From CAVVAL01 sp963742725 (GTDB lineage Bacteria; Actinomycetota; Actinomycetes; Mycobacteriales; Cryptosporangiaceae): a DNA stretch of 64,000 nt. Positions 34,858-43,611 of the stretch are shown one piece after another. Position 1 is the first letter of the stretch; every line of letters begins with the position of its first letter. Where the stretch lies: positions 2,542,001-2,606,000 of the forward strand of contig CAVUMX010000001.1 of NCBI GenBank assembly GCA_963742725.1. Reading direction: 5' to 3'. The notes beneath the pieces are model-generated. The model saw only the letters and a list, made by a program, of their open reading frames with translations. It had not been told where the DNA came from and ran no database searches. Made by a program: the position numbers and the translations under genes.

Positions 34858-35754
34858 CTCTCCGGTGACCTGTTCGGGCGCCTCGGACGGCAGGAAGTGG
34901 CCGGCGTCGCCGATCAGCTGCCACTCGTACTTGCCGGACACGTACCGGCCCGAGCCCTGTGCGGTGCGGGCGAGCATGCACGCGTCCAGCTCGCCGTGGA
35001 GCTGGAGGGTGGGCGCGGCGATCGGCCGCTGGAGCAGCTTGACGAACCGCCAGCCGCTCGGCCGGGTCAGGGACCGCACCGCCCAGCGGTAGTACTCCAT
35101 CGCGCAGAACGACGCCCGCGGAATCCGCATCGCGGCCCGGCACGCGTCCGAGTACTCGTCGAAGCCGGTTGTCGACTGCCATTCCGGTCCGGCCCAGCGG
35201 CGCAGCGCGTCGCCGACCCAGCGGGCGTTGTGCCGGGTGATCACGTGCTCGTACCGGGGCGCCTGGAACGCGAACAGGTGCCGGCTGGCGGCGAGCTGCC
35301 CGCGCGGATCGGTGGCGAGCGCCGCCCGCAGCCGCAGCGGATGCGGCATGCCGAGCACGGCGATCTTGCGGATCATCCGCGGGTGGAACGCGGCGGCCGT
35401 CCAGGCGAGGAAGCCGCCCCAGTCGTGGCCGACGACCATCGCGTCCCGTTCGCCGAGCGCGCGGATGAGGCCGGCGACATCGCTGGCGAGCGTGTAGCCG
35501 TCGTAGCCGCGCGGCGGTTTGTCCGATCCGCCGTATCCGCGCAGGTCGACGGCCACGACGTGGTACCCGGCGTCGGCGAGGTCGGGGATCTGGTGCCGCC
35601 AGCTCCACCAGAACTCCGGGAAGCCGTGGAGGAGCAGGATCAGCGGCCCCGTGCCGGCCTCGACGATGTGGAAGCGGCCGCCGTTCGCGCTGATCCAGCG
35701 GTGTGTCCAGGGACCGTCGAACGTCACGACGGTGTCGTCCGGCCGGCTCGTCAT
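34831..35754 (-). CDS. ephE: alpha/beta hydrolase, epoxide hydrolase EphE-like
   Basis: I prefer ATG 35754 (a TTG lies two codons earlier). The 307-residue alpha/beta-hydrolase has HGFPEFWWSWRHQIP (oxyanion loop with the Trp seen in epoxide hydrolases), GYGGSDKPP, the nucleophile Asp in GHDWGGFLAW, the acid Asp in GELDACM and His in DAGHFLP. An Asp nucleophile favours epoxide hydrolase or dehalogenase over esterase. Position next to acs and marP matches Rv3670. Confidence 0.88.
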   Translation of the reverse strand: MTSRPDDTVVTFDGPWTHRWISANGGRFHIVEAGTGPLILLLHGFPEFWWSWRHQIPDLADAGYHVVAVDLRGYGGSDKPPRGYDGYTLASDVAGLIRALGERDAMVVGHDWGGFLAWTAAAFHPRMIRKIAVLGMPHPLRLRAALATDPRGQLAASRHLFAFQAPRYEHVITRHNARWVGDALRRWAGPEWQSTTGFDEYSDACRAAMRIPRASFCAMEYYRWAVRSLTRPSGWRFVKLLQRPIAAPTLQLHGELDACMLARTAQGSGRYVSGKYEWQLIGDAGHFLPSEAPEQVTGELLRFAKDG

Positions 35755-35780
35755 GCTCAACAGGGTAGAGCCCCCGATGA

Positions 35781-36959
35781 TCAGCTGCTCCGGGCGCGCA
35801 CGCGGAGGTGCAGGAGGCCGGCGGCGAGGAGGGACGCGACGACCGACGCGGCGAGCACCGCCGTCTTGACCCGTTCGGCCTGTTCGCCCGCGAACGCCAG
35901 CTCGGCGATCAGCAGGCTGACGGTGAAGCCGCAGCCGCTGAGGACCGCCACGGCCGCGAGATCCCGCCAGTGGATGTCCTCGGGCAGGGTCGCCAACCTG
36001 AGACGGATCGCGCCGAGCGCGCCGCCGAGCACGCCCACGGCCTTGCCGACCACGAGCCCGGCGACGACGCCCCAGGCCACACGGTCGCCGACGAATCCGT
36101 TCAGCGCGTCAGCGTCGAGCGCGATGCCGGCCGCGAAGAACGCGAACAGCGGCACGCAGAGCCCGGCCGACCACGGTTGCAGGCGATGTTCGAGGCGTTC
36201 GGCGGGCGACTCGTCCTCGTCAGGGTCGTGCCGGACGCGGGTCAGCAGCCCCAGCGCGACGCCGGCGATCGTGGCGTGCACCCCGGACCAGTGCACGGCC
36301 GTCCAGGTCGCCAGGGCGAGCGGCACGTAGATCCAGACGCTCCGGACCCGCTGGCGCTGTAGCAGCCAGTACGCGGCGAGCAGGGCGGCACTGGCGGCGA
36401 TCGCCAACCACGCGATGTGCGAGGTGTAGAGGACGGCGATGAGGGCGATGGCGCCGAGGTCGTCCACTACGGCGAGGGAGAGCAGGAACAGCCGCACGGA
36501 CGCTGGCAGCGTCGACGCCGTGATGGCCAGGACGGCCAGCGCGAACGCGATGTCCGTGGCGACCGGCACCGGCCATGCCCGTCCGCCGCCCGGCGCACCC
36601 GCCGAGACCGCCAGGCACACCAGCGCCGGGACGACCATCCCGCCGAGGGCGGCGAACACGGGCAGGACGGCGGCCCGCCGGTCACGCAGCTCGCCGACGA
36701 CCAGTTCGCGCTTGAGTTCCAGTCCGGCGACGAAGAAGAAGACGCTGAGCAGCCCGTCCTTGGCCCAGTCGCCGACCGTCAGGGCCGCGTGGAGGCTCTC
36801 GGGGCCGACGACGGTGTCGCGGAGCCCGGTGTACGGACCGGAGAGCGGCGAGTTGGCGGCGACCAGCGCCAGCGCGGTGGCGGCGAGCATGACGACGCCA
36901 CCGATCGTCTCGGTGCGCAGGTACTGGGCGAACGACTCGGCGGCGCGTCGGACGGGCAT
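35781..36959 (-). CDS. nhaA: Na+/H+ antiporter NhaA
   Basis: The start ATG 36959 has AGGAG 7 bases upstream; GTG 36980 is an alternative. The 392-residue protein has about eleven transmembrane helices and NhaA hallmarks: VFFFVAGLELKREL, PVATDIAFALAVLA and the paired Asp in LAVVDDLGAIALIA. It exchanges sodium for protons and contributes to pH homeostasis. It lies in the same direction as ephE and the anchored unknown upstream, with short gaps. Confidence 0.95.
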   Translation of the reverse strand: MPVRRAAESFAQYLRTETIGGVVMLAATALALVAANSPLSGPYTGLRDTVVGPESLHAALTVGDWAKDGLLSVFFFVAGLELKRELVVGELRDRRAAVLPVFAALGGMVVPALVCLAVSAGAPGGGRAWPVPVATDIAFALAVLAITASTLPASVRLFLLSLAVVDDLGAIALIAVLYTSHIAWLAIAASAALLAAYWLLQRQRVRSVWIYVPLALATWTAVHWSGVHATIAGVALGLLTRVRHDPDEDESPAERLEHRLQPWSAGLCVPLFAFFAAGIALDADALNGFVGDRVAWGVVAGLVVGKAVGVLGGALGAIRLRLATLPEDIHWRDLAAVAVLSGCGFTVSLLIAELAFAGEQAERVKTAVLAASVVASLLAAGLLHLRVRARSS

Positions 36960-37032
36960 CGGCGACTCCTGATCGGACACGGCTGAGACAGTGCCGACCA
37001 GACTTCCCGGCTCACCAGGTGTGAGCCTACCG

Positions 37033-37593
37033 TCACCAGCAGCGTTCGAGCTCGTCCAACGGGCCCTGCCAGCGGTAGAAGGCGCCGGTCCAGGTGAGGG
37101 ACAGCGCGATCTCGGTACCGGCGCGCGGCCGGGCGATCACCTTGACGGTGTCCCAGCCCTGCGCCTGCTCGATCGAGGAGTTCAGCGCCGTGGACTCCGG
37201 GCAGTACCAGTTGAGGATCTGGTTGACGCCGTTGAACGCCGTCTGCTCGCTGGGCTCCGTACCAGCCTCGGGCACGTTCCCGCTGAGCCGGTTCTGCCCG
37301 CGGTTCACCACGTCCGGGGCGGGCAGGCTCCCGCGCGGTTCGGCGGACGGCGACGGGGTGAAGCGGACGCGCGGCGGTTCGGTGCCGGGATTGCTGGCCG
37401 CGGAGTGCTGCACCGGTTCCGGGGGAGCGGTCTCACGTAACGCGGCGAGCGTGCAGATCACCGCCGCGGCGGCGCCGATGAGCAGGATCGGTCGCCTGCC
37501 TCGACCGCTGAGGAGTGCAGATAATCCGGTACGACCGTCCGCTTCGGCGCTGTCCAACGCTGGCGCGCCTGCCTTGTGCCTCATATCGCCCAT
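37033..37593 (-). CDS. single-pass membrane-anchored protein of unknown function
   Basis: The open frame reaches 37686, but ATG 37593 (MGDMRHKAG) or ATG 37584 is more natural. One transmembrane segment (RPILLIGAAAAVICTLAALRE) is followed by a proline/serine-rich stalk and a C-terminal domain of about 85 residues with two Cys (NWYCPES near the middle, ELERCW at the end) that may form a disulfide outside the membrane. No family recognised. It is divergent from the propeller gene across about 110 bases. Confidence 0.7.
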   Translation of the reverse strand: MGDMRHKAGAPALDSAEADGRTGLSALLSGRGRRPILLIGAAAAVICTLAALRETAPPEPVQHSAASNPGTEPPRVRFTPSPSAEPRGSLPAPDVVNRGQNRLSGNVPEAGTEPSEQTAFNGVNQILNWYCPESTALNSSIEQAQGWDTVKVIARPRAGTEIALSLTWTGAFYRWQGPLDELERCW

Positions 37594-37705
37594 TCTGGAC
37601 CCAGACGAGGACGCACTTTGCGCCCTCCCCGCCACAACGTGCGATCGTGCAACACTTTGCCTGCTTTCGCGAGTACGGACACGCACAACGAATGGCGGGT
37701 ACAGG

Positions 37706-38623
37706 GTGACGGGGCAGGTCAGCGGGGCGGCGATACCAGAAAGAATTCTTGTTCCGTCAGACGGAATCGAGACCGTCGCGGAGTCACCGCCCGGGCGGGT
37801 CGTGGCGATCGTCGACGCGATGGACAGATATTTTGCGTTCAGTAGCGACGGTGTGACCGTCCGTGAGTTGCCCGAGATCGCCGATCGGTGCGAGTTCCTG
37901 GAGGAGGCGCTGCTCAGCCCGGACGGGAGCCAGCTCGCGATCAGCGGCCTGGACGACGTCTACCTGCTGGACCTGACGACCGGGCGCGGCGTGGCCTACC
38001 CCGTGCTGGCCGGCGGCTTCGTCACGACGCTCGCGTGGTCGGCGGACGGCCGGCGGGTGGCGTGCGCCGTCGACGGCGACCTGGCGCTGCTGGAGGTCCC
38101 GGCCGGCCGGGTCCGGATCGTCGACCTGGACGGCGAGGAGACCGGCGCCGTCGCGTTCAGCCCGGACGGATCCCGCCTGGCCGTCGACCTGGACGAGGGC
38201 GCGGGGCTGGTCGTGTTCGACGAGGTGGGCGAGGTGGCCCAGCTGGTGTCCCTGCCCGTCGACATGGACGAGGAGCTGAGCGGGGCCGCCGCCTGGTCCC
38301 CGGACGGCCGGCTCCTGGCGGTCGAACTGGTCAGCGACGTGCTCGGCGAACCGGACGAGGAGGAGTACACCGTCTCGTTCGTCGACGTCGACGCCGGCAA
38401 GCAGATCGACCAGACCGTCCGGATCACCGGCGTGAAGCACCTCGACCTGGCCGGCTGGCGCACGCCGACCCAGCCCGTGTTCGTCGAGCACCGGCTGGAC
38501 GGCATCGCCGTCGTCGTCCGCGACATCTCCGGGGCCATGTCCGGTGACGAGGTGGACGTGCTGGCGACCGCCAGCCCGGACATCTTCGACGTCCAGCTGG
38601 CGGCCGCCCTGCTCGCGCGCTAG
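37706..38623 (+). CDS. WD40/PD40-like beta-propeller protein
   Basis: The start is probably GTG 37706; ATG 37820 is an alternative. The 305-residue protein has repeated propeller blades with LSPDGSQLAISG, WSADGRRVACAV, FSPDGSRLAVDL and WSPDGRLLAVEL, about six in all, and many Asp/Glu. There is no signal peptide. Such proteins are usually interaction scaffolds. It ends 7 bases from the convergent acs gene. Function unknown. Confidence 0.75.
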   Translation: MTGQVSGAAIPERILVPSDGIETVAESPPGRVVAIVDAMDRYFAFSSDGVTVRELPEIADRCEFLEEALLSPDGSQLAISGLDDVYLLDLTTGRGVAYPVLAGGFVTTLAWSADGRRVACAVDGDLALLEVPAGRVRIVDLDGEETGAVAFSPDGSRLAVDLDEGAGLVVFDEVGEVAQLVSLPVDMDEELSGAAAWSPDGRLLAVELVSDVLGEPDEEEYTVSFVDVDAGKQIDQTVRITGVKHLDLAGWRTPTQPVFVEHRLDGIAVVVRDISGAMSGDEVDVLATASPDIFDVQLAAALLAR

Positions 38624-38630
38624 CTGCTCG

Positions 38631-40604
38631 CTAGTCCTCGCCCGTCCCGCTCGTCATGCCCTGACCGATCAGGTTCATGACGGTCGGGTCGGCGAGGGTG
38701 GTGACGTCGCCCATGGACCGGTTCTCGGCGACGTCCCGCAGGAGGCGCCGCATGATCTTCCCGGACCGGGTCTTCGGCAGCTCCGGAACGAGCATGATCT
38801 GCCGCGGCTTGGCGATCGGGCCGATCTCCTTCGCCACGTGCTGCCGCAGTTCACCGACCAGCTCGGGGCCTTCCTCGGCGGAGCCGCGCAGGATCACGAA
38901 CGCGACGATGCCCTGGCCGGTGGTCGGGTCGGTCGCGCCCACGACGGCCGCCTCGGCGACCTTCGGGTGGCTGACCAGCGCCGACTCGACCTCGGTCGTG
39001 GAGATGCGGTGGCCGGAGACGTTCATGACGTCGTCGACCCGGCCGAGGAGCCAGATGTCGCCGTCGTCGTCCTTCTTCGCCCCGTCACCGGCGAAGTAGT
39101 AGCCCTGGTCCTTGAAGCGGGACCAGTACGTCTCCTTGAACCGCTCGTCGTCGCCCCAGATCGTGCGGAGCATCGCCGGCCACGGCTCGGTGAGGACGAG
39201 GTACCCGCCGCCGCCGTTCGGGACGGGCGTGCCGGTGTCGTCCACGACATCCGCCGAGATGCCCGGGATCGCGATCTGCGCCGAACCGGGCTTCGTGGAC
39301 GTCACACCCGGCAGCGGACTGATCAGGATCGCGCCCGTCTCGGTCTGCCACCACGTGTCGACGATCGGGCACCGGTCGCCGCCGATGTGCTCCCGGTACC
39401 ACATCCACGCCTCGGGGTTGATCGGCTCGCCGACCGATCCGAGGAGTCGCAGCGACGACAGGTCGTGCTGGGCGGGGATGTCGTCGCCCCACTTCATGAA
39501 CGTGCGGATGGCGGTCGGGGCGGTGTAGAGGATCGTCACCCCGTACTTGGCCACCAGCTCCCAGAACCGGCCCTTGTGCGGCGTGTCCGGGGTGCCCTCG
39601 TACATGACCTGGGTGGCGCGGTTGGAGAGCGGCCCGTACACGATGTAGCTGTGCCCGGTGACCCAGCCGATGTCGGCGGTGCACCAGTACACGTCGCTCT
39701 CGGGCTTGAGGTCGAACACCGCGTGGTGCGTGTACGACACCTGCGTCAGGTACCCGCCGGTGGTGTGCAGGATGCCCTTCGGCTTCGCCGTCGTCCCGGA
39801 CGTGTACAGGATGAACAGCGGGTGCTCGGCGTCGAAGAACTCGGGCGTGTGCGTCGCCGGCTGCTTGTCCACGACGTCGTGCCACCACACGTCGCGGCCG
39901 TCGGTCCACGGCACGTCCTGGCCCGTACGGCGGACGACCAGCACCGTCTCGACGCCGGTTCCCTCCAGGGCCTCGTCCACGGCCGGCTTGAGCGCGCTCG
40001 GCGCGCCGCGCCGGTAGCCGCCGTCGGCGGTGATCATGACCTTCGCGGCCGCGTCGTCGATGCGGTTGCGAAGGCTGTCGGCGGAGAAGCCGCCGAAAAC
40101 GACCGAATGCGGGGCACCGAGGCGGGCACAGGCCAGCATGGCCACGGCCGCTTCGGGGATCATCGGCATGTAGATCATGATCCGGTCGCCCGCCTGGACG
40201 CCCAGTTCGGTCAGCGCGTTGGCTGCCTGGTTCACGTCGTGCTGAAGGTCGGCGTAGGTGATGGTCCGGGTGTCGCCCGGCTCGCCCTCCCAGTGGATCG
40301 CCACCGTGTCGCCGTGACCTGCCTCGACGTGACGGTCCACGCAGTTGTAGGCGACGTTCAGCTTGCCGCCGACGAACCATTGGGCGAACGGCGCGTCCCA
40401 CTCCAGGACGGTGTCCCAGGGCTTGGCCCAGTCGAGCCGGCCTGCCTGTTCGGCCCAGAACGCTTCACGGTCGGCGCTGGCCTGCTTGTACGCCTCGGCC
40501 GTGACGTTGGCGGCTGCGGCCAGGTCTGCGGGCGGCTCGAAGCGGCGCTCCTCGTGGAGCAGGTTTGAGAGCGCGGGGCTCGGAGCGCTGTTCTCCGCGG
40601 TCAT
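38631..40604 (-). CDS. acs: acetyl-CoA synthetase
   Basis: The start ATG 40604 has AAGGAGGT upstream; the frame open to 40646 is non-coding-like. The 657-residue AMP-forming ligase has FILYTSGTTAKPKGILHT (P-loop), VDTWWQTETGAI, YYFAGDGAKKDDDGDIWLLGR, VSGHRIST and the C-terminal PKTRSGKIMRR, whose Lys is the site that Pat-type acetyltransferases modify. It activates acetate to acetyl-CoA. GTGA-N6-TCAT at 40664-40677 upstream resembles part of a Crp site but is weak. Confidence 0.96.
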   Translation of the reverse strand: MTAENSAPSPALSNLLHEERRFEPPADLAAAANVTAEAYKQASADREAFWAEQAGRLDWAKPWDTVLEWDAPFAQWFVGGKLNVAYNCVDRHVEAGHGDTVAIHWEGEPGDTRTITYADLQHDVNQAANALTELGVQAGDRIMIYMPMIPEAAVAMLACARLGAPHSVVFGGFSADSLRNRIDDAAAKVMITADGGYRRGAPSALKPAVDEALEGTGVETVLVVRRTGQDVPWTDGRDVWWHDVVDKQPATHTPEFFDAEHPLFILYTSGTTAKPKGILHTTGGYLTQVSYTHHAVFDLKPESDVYWCTADIGWVTGHSYIVYGPLSNRATQVMYEGTPDTPHKGRFWELVAKYGVTILYTAPTAIRTFMKWGDDIPAQHDLSSLRLLGSVGEPINPEAWMWYREHIGGDRCPIVDTWWQTETGAILISPLPGVTSTKPGSAQIAIPGISADVVDDTGTPVPNGGGGYLVLTEPWPAMLRTIWGDDERFKETYWSRFKDQGYYFAGDGAKKDDDGDIWLLGRVDDVMNVSGHRISTTEVESALVSHPKVAEAAVVGATDPTTGQGIVAFVILRGSAEEGPELVGELRQHVAKEIGPIAKPRQIMLVPELPKTRSGKIMRRLLRDVAENRSMGDVTTLADPTVMNLIGQGMTSGTGED

Positions 40605-40742
40605 CGGTTGGGACCTCCTTGCGGGGTCGCCCCCGGGTTCGACCACGGGGGCAGCGGCACAGGGTGACGGCGGTCATGCCAACCCTAGTGCCGGACAGCA
40701 TCTCCCGGGCAGAAGGGGGCAACAGCGGTGCGTGCCTGATTC

Positions 40743-40835
40743 GCGCCGAACGGTCACTCCCGTGCGACGAGCAGGACCCGGCGCCAAGAAACTGGGTGCA
40801 AATCCCGCCTGACCTCGTGCCATGCCTTTCACCAG
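40743..40835 (+). promoter_or_regulatory. possible structured 5' leader of the RTX-type gene
   Basis: The 270 bases between acs and the RTX-type gene include CGCCGAA (40744), GAGCAGGACCC (40769), GGGTGCAAATCCC (40794) and ACCTCG (40812). Spacing and wording recall pieces of riboswitch cores (c-di-AMP ydaO type, or the GGTG-AA-TCC of cobalamin elements), but the consensus is not complete. I call it only a candidate. Confidence 0.25.
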
Positions 40836-40874
40836 GATGGCGCGGTCACCTTGTCAACGGGAGAAGGAAAACAC

Positions 40875-42032
40875 GTGCGGAAAATCGTGAAGCAGGCCGC
40901 GTTCGGACTGCCGGTCCTGCTGGCGGCCTGGGGCGGGATCGCCCTGGTCAACGCGGGTGAGGCCGGCGCCAGCCCGATGCCCGGTGTGGCGCAGAGCCAA
41001 GGCACGAAGATGCTGTTCACCGCCGGGGACGGCACGGTCAACAAGATCACGCTCACCCGCGACGCCCAGACCGGCGCCCTCTTCCTGACCGACGCCGGCA
41101 ACACGTTCTCGATCGCCTCGACCAGCGACGGGAACTGCTTCAAGCACGACTCGGACACGCTGCGGTGTGCCGGCGGGCTGACGAAGGTCGAGGTGCACCT
41201 CGGCGACGGCAACGACACCTTCCACACCGGCATCGCCGGATCGAGCACCTGGGTGTACGGCAGCGACGGCGACGACGTCATCGAGGGCGGCAACGGCGGC
41301 GGTGCCCTGTACGGCAACATCGGCAAGGACCAGATCTTCGGCGGCGACGGCAAGGACGTCATCTACGGCGGTACCGGTGACGACAAGGTCATCGGGGGCG
41401 GCGGCGACGACAAGATCATCGGTGAGGCCGGCAAGGACGAGCTGTCCGGCGGCGACGGCAAGGACACGATCGACGGCAGCGCCGACTACGACAAGACGTA
41501 CGGCGGCAACGGCGACGACACGATGGTGGCCAACGACCACGGCGACAACCTCTACGGCGGTCCCGGCAACGACACCATCTCCGGCAGCGACGGCACCATC
41601 CGCGGCGAGGCCGGGAACGACACCGTCCGCCTCGTGGGCGGGGTCCGTGGCGACTACTGGGGCAACGAGGGCAACGACGTCGTCGACTACTCGGGCCGGC
41701 TGTCCGAGATCTACGTGTCCCTCGACGGGAACGACAATGACGGCAGCTCCTCGGTCGACTGTGACGACATCTTCGGCTGCCCCGTGACCACGACCCACAA
41801 CGTGCACGGCGACTTCGAGAAGATCATCGGCACCGAGTACAACGACAAGATCTCCGGCAACCCCAACCCGAACGACTTCGAGGGCCGCGGCGGCGACGAC
41901 CGCCTCTACGGCAACGGCGGCGACGACTACCTCGACGCGGGCCAGGGCGCGAACCAGCGGACCGACGGCGGTTCCGGCTGGGACACCTGCGTCGGCTACG
42001 GCGTCACGGCGAAGCCCGGCTGCGACGCGTGA
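40875..42032 (+). CDS. secreted RTX-type calcium-binding repeat protein
   Basis: The start is GTG 40875 with GGAGAAGGA upstream. The 385-residue protein has a signal peptide (VRKIVKQAAFGLPVLLAAWG to about residue 33). The rest is built of about fifteen glycine/aspartate-rich nonapeptides, for example GSDGDDVIEGG, GGDGKDVIYGG and GGPGNDTISGS, which fold as a calcium-filled beta-roll. Four Cys in two short loops are an extra. There is no protease or lipase domain and no type I secretion gene nearby, so Sec export and folding on extracellular calcium are likely. Biological target unknown. Confidence 0.9.
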   Translation: MRKIVKQAAFGLPVLLAAWGGIALVNAGEAGASPMPGVAQSQGTKMLFTAGDGTVNKITLTRDAQTGALFLTDAGNTFSIASTSDGNCFKHDSDTLRCAGGLTKVEVHLGDGNDTFHTGIAGSSTWVYGSDGDDVIEGGNGGGALYGNIGKDQIFGGDGKDVIYGGTGDDKVIGGGGDDKIIGEAGKDELSGGDGKDTIDGSADYDKTYGGNGDDTMVANDHGDNLYGGPGNDTISGSDGTIRGEAGNDTVRLVGGVRGDYWGNEGNDVVDYSGRLSEIYVSLDGNDNDGSSSVDCDDIFGCPVTTTHNVHGDFEKIIGTEYNDKISGNPNPNDFEGRGGDDRLYGNGGDDYLDAGQGANQRTDGGSGWDTCVGYGVTAKPGCDA

Positions 42033-42036
42033 TCTT

Positions 42037-42073
42037 CCGGGGCGGGCGGTGACGATCCACCCGCCCGCCCCGG
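42037..42073. terminator. bidirectional terminator hairpin
   Basis: Arms CCGGGGCGGGCGG and CCGCCCGCCCCGG pair across a short loop, with one bulge. It lies between the RTX-type gene and the convergent symporter gene. GC-rich with no U-tract. Confidence 0.85.
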
Positions 42074-42078
42074 AGCGG

Positions 42079-43524
42079 TTACGCGGGCGTGGACTCCGTC
42101 ACCGGGGCGTCCTCGCCGGCCGAGCGGCGGTCCCACCTGGCGAGCACCGCCGGGTCGGTGGGCCGGCTCAGCAGGCTGCCGACGACCAGCGCGACCAGCC
42201 CGACGCCGAGTCCGACGTAGATCGGCTCGTTGGCGTACACGTCACCGACGTAGAGCATGGTGCCGAGCGTCGCGACGGTGCCGAGGCCCATCGCCCACAG
42301 GGCACCGATGCCGGTCCCGCGCCGCCACACCAGGCCACCGATGATCGGGACGAGGAGCCCGCCGACGAGGATGTCGTAGGCGACGGTCAGGGCCTTGAGC
42401 ACGTCCTGGAGCAGGACGGCGACGACGATGACGACGACACCGAACGCGATCAGGTACAGCCGGTTGCCCCGCACCTCGTCGTGCTCGTCGTGCGCGGTGC
42501 GCTCGCCACGGATCCGGTTGACGATGTCGTGCCGGGCGACGGTCGCCGTGGCGATGAGCGCGCCACTCGCGGTGGACATGACGGCGGCGAGCGCCGCGGC
42601 GAGCACCAGCCCGGTCAGGCCCACGGGCAGCGCGGCCTGGGTGACCTCGCCGAACGCGTCCTCGCGGTTTTCCAGGTTCGGGATCAGCACGTGCGCCGCG
42701 GTACCGATCAGCGCGCCGGCGACGCCGTACGCGAGGCAGTACACGCCGGCTGCCGTGCCGCCCCACCGGGCGACCTCGCCGGACCGGGCCGTGAACACGC
42801 GCTGCCAGATGTCCTGGCCGATCAGCAGCCCGAAGAACCAGATCACGAAGTAGGTGAGGATTGTGGAGCCGCCGATCGCGGTGACGTCGAAAGCGGTGTC
42901 GCCGAGACGGTCGCTGATCCCGTCGAAGCCGCCGGCCTTGCTGATCGCGAGCGGCAGCAGGATGAAGAAGATGCCGACGGTCTGGATCACGAACTGGACG
43001 AAGTCCGTCAGCGTGATCGACCACATACCGCCGAGGGCGGAGTAGAGGACGACCACGGCGCCGCCGAGCAGGATCGACCCGGTGCGGCCGAAGTCGAACA
43101 GGACGTTGAAGATCGTCCCGTACGCGATCGTCGAGGTGACCGACACCATCAGCGTGTATCCCCACATGATGACGCCCGACAGCACACTCGACCCCGGCCC
43201 GTAGCGCAGCTCCAGCATCTGCGACACGGTGAACACCTTGAGTCGCTGGATCCGGGGCGCGAACAGCAGCGACAGCGCCAGCACACCGGACCCGATCGCG
43301 ACGACCAGCCACATGCCGGAGATGCCGTACTCGTACCCGAGCCCGATGCCGCTGATGGTCGACGCACCGCCCAGCACGAGGGCCGACAGCGTGCCGGTGT
43401 ACAGCAAGGGGCCGAGCCGGCGGCCGGCGACGAGGAAGTCGGTCTGCGTCTTGGCGCGGCGCTTGCCCCACCAGCCGACGGCGATCATGCCGGCGAGATA
43501 GGCGATGATGACGACGATGTCCAC
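42079..43524 (-). CDS. sodium:solute symporter family (SSS) transporter
   Basis: I chose GTG 43524 (GGAGG 5 bases upstream) over GTG 43530. The 481-residue protein has about thirteen transmembrane helices and the SSS signature pattern (TQTDFLVAGRRLGPLLYTGT; ALAAVMSTASGALIATATV). The substrate is not readable from sequence. It is the last gene of a run agmatinase - ThDP enzyme - symporter on the same strand, so a guanidino compound, polyamine or keto acid is the likely cargo. Confidence 0.9.
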   Translation of the reverse strand: MDIVVIIAYLAGMIAVGWWGKRRAKTQTDFLVAGRRLGPLLYTGTLSALVLGGASTISGIGLGYEYGISGMWLVVAIGSGVLALSLLFAPRIQRLKVFTVSQMLELRYGPGSSVLSGVIMWGYTLMVSVTSTIAYGTIFNVLFDFGRTGSILLGGAVVVLYSALGGMWSITLTDFVQFVIQTVGIFFILLPLAISKAGGFDGISDRLGDTAFDVTAIGGSTILTYFVIWFFGLLIGQDIWQRVFTARSGEVARWGGTAAGVYCLAYGVAGALIGTAAHVLIPNLENREDAFGEVTQAALPVGLTGLVLAAALAAVMSTASGALIATATVARHDIVNRIRGERTAHDEHDEVRGNRLYLIAFGVVVIVVAVLLQDVLKALTVAYDILVGGLLVPIIGGLVWRRGTGIGALWAMGLGTVATLGTMLYVGDVYANEPIYVGLGVGLVALVVGSLLSRPTDPAVLARWDRRSAGEDAPVTESTPA

Positions 43525-43611
43525 GGGCACCTCCCTGGTGCACTTGCGGGGGATTACCGACCGGGGCGGTCGGGGAACGGGCCGCGCGCTACGGGCGCGG
43601 AACGGTACGGG

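Noticed and set aside
40663..40678. Crp site upstream of acs
   Set aside because: Only about 7 of 10 consensus bases match; too weak to list as a feature.
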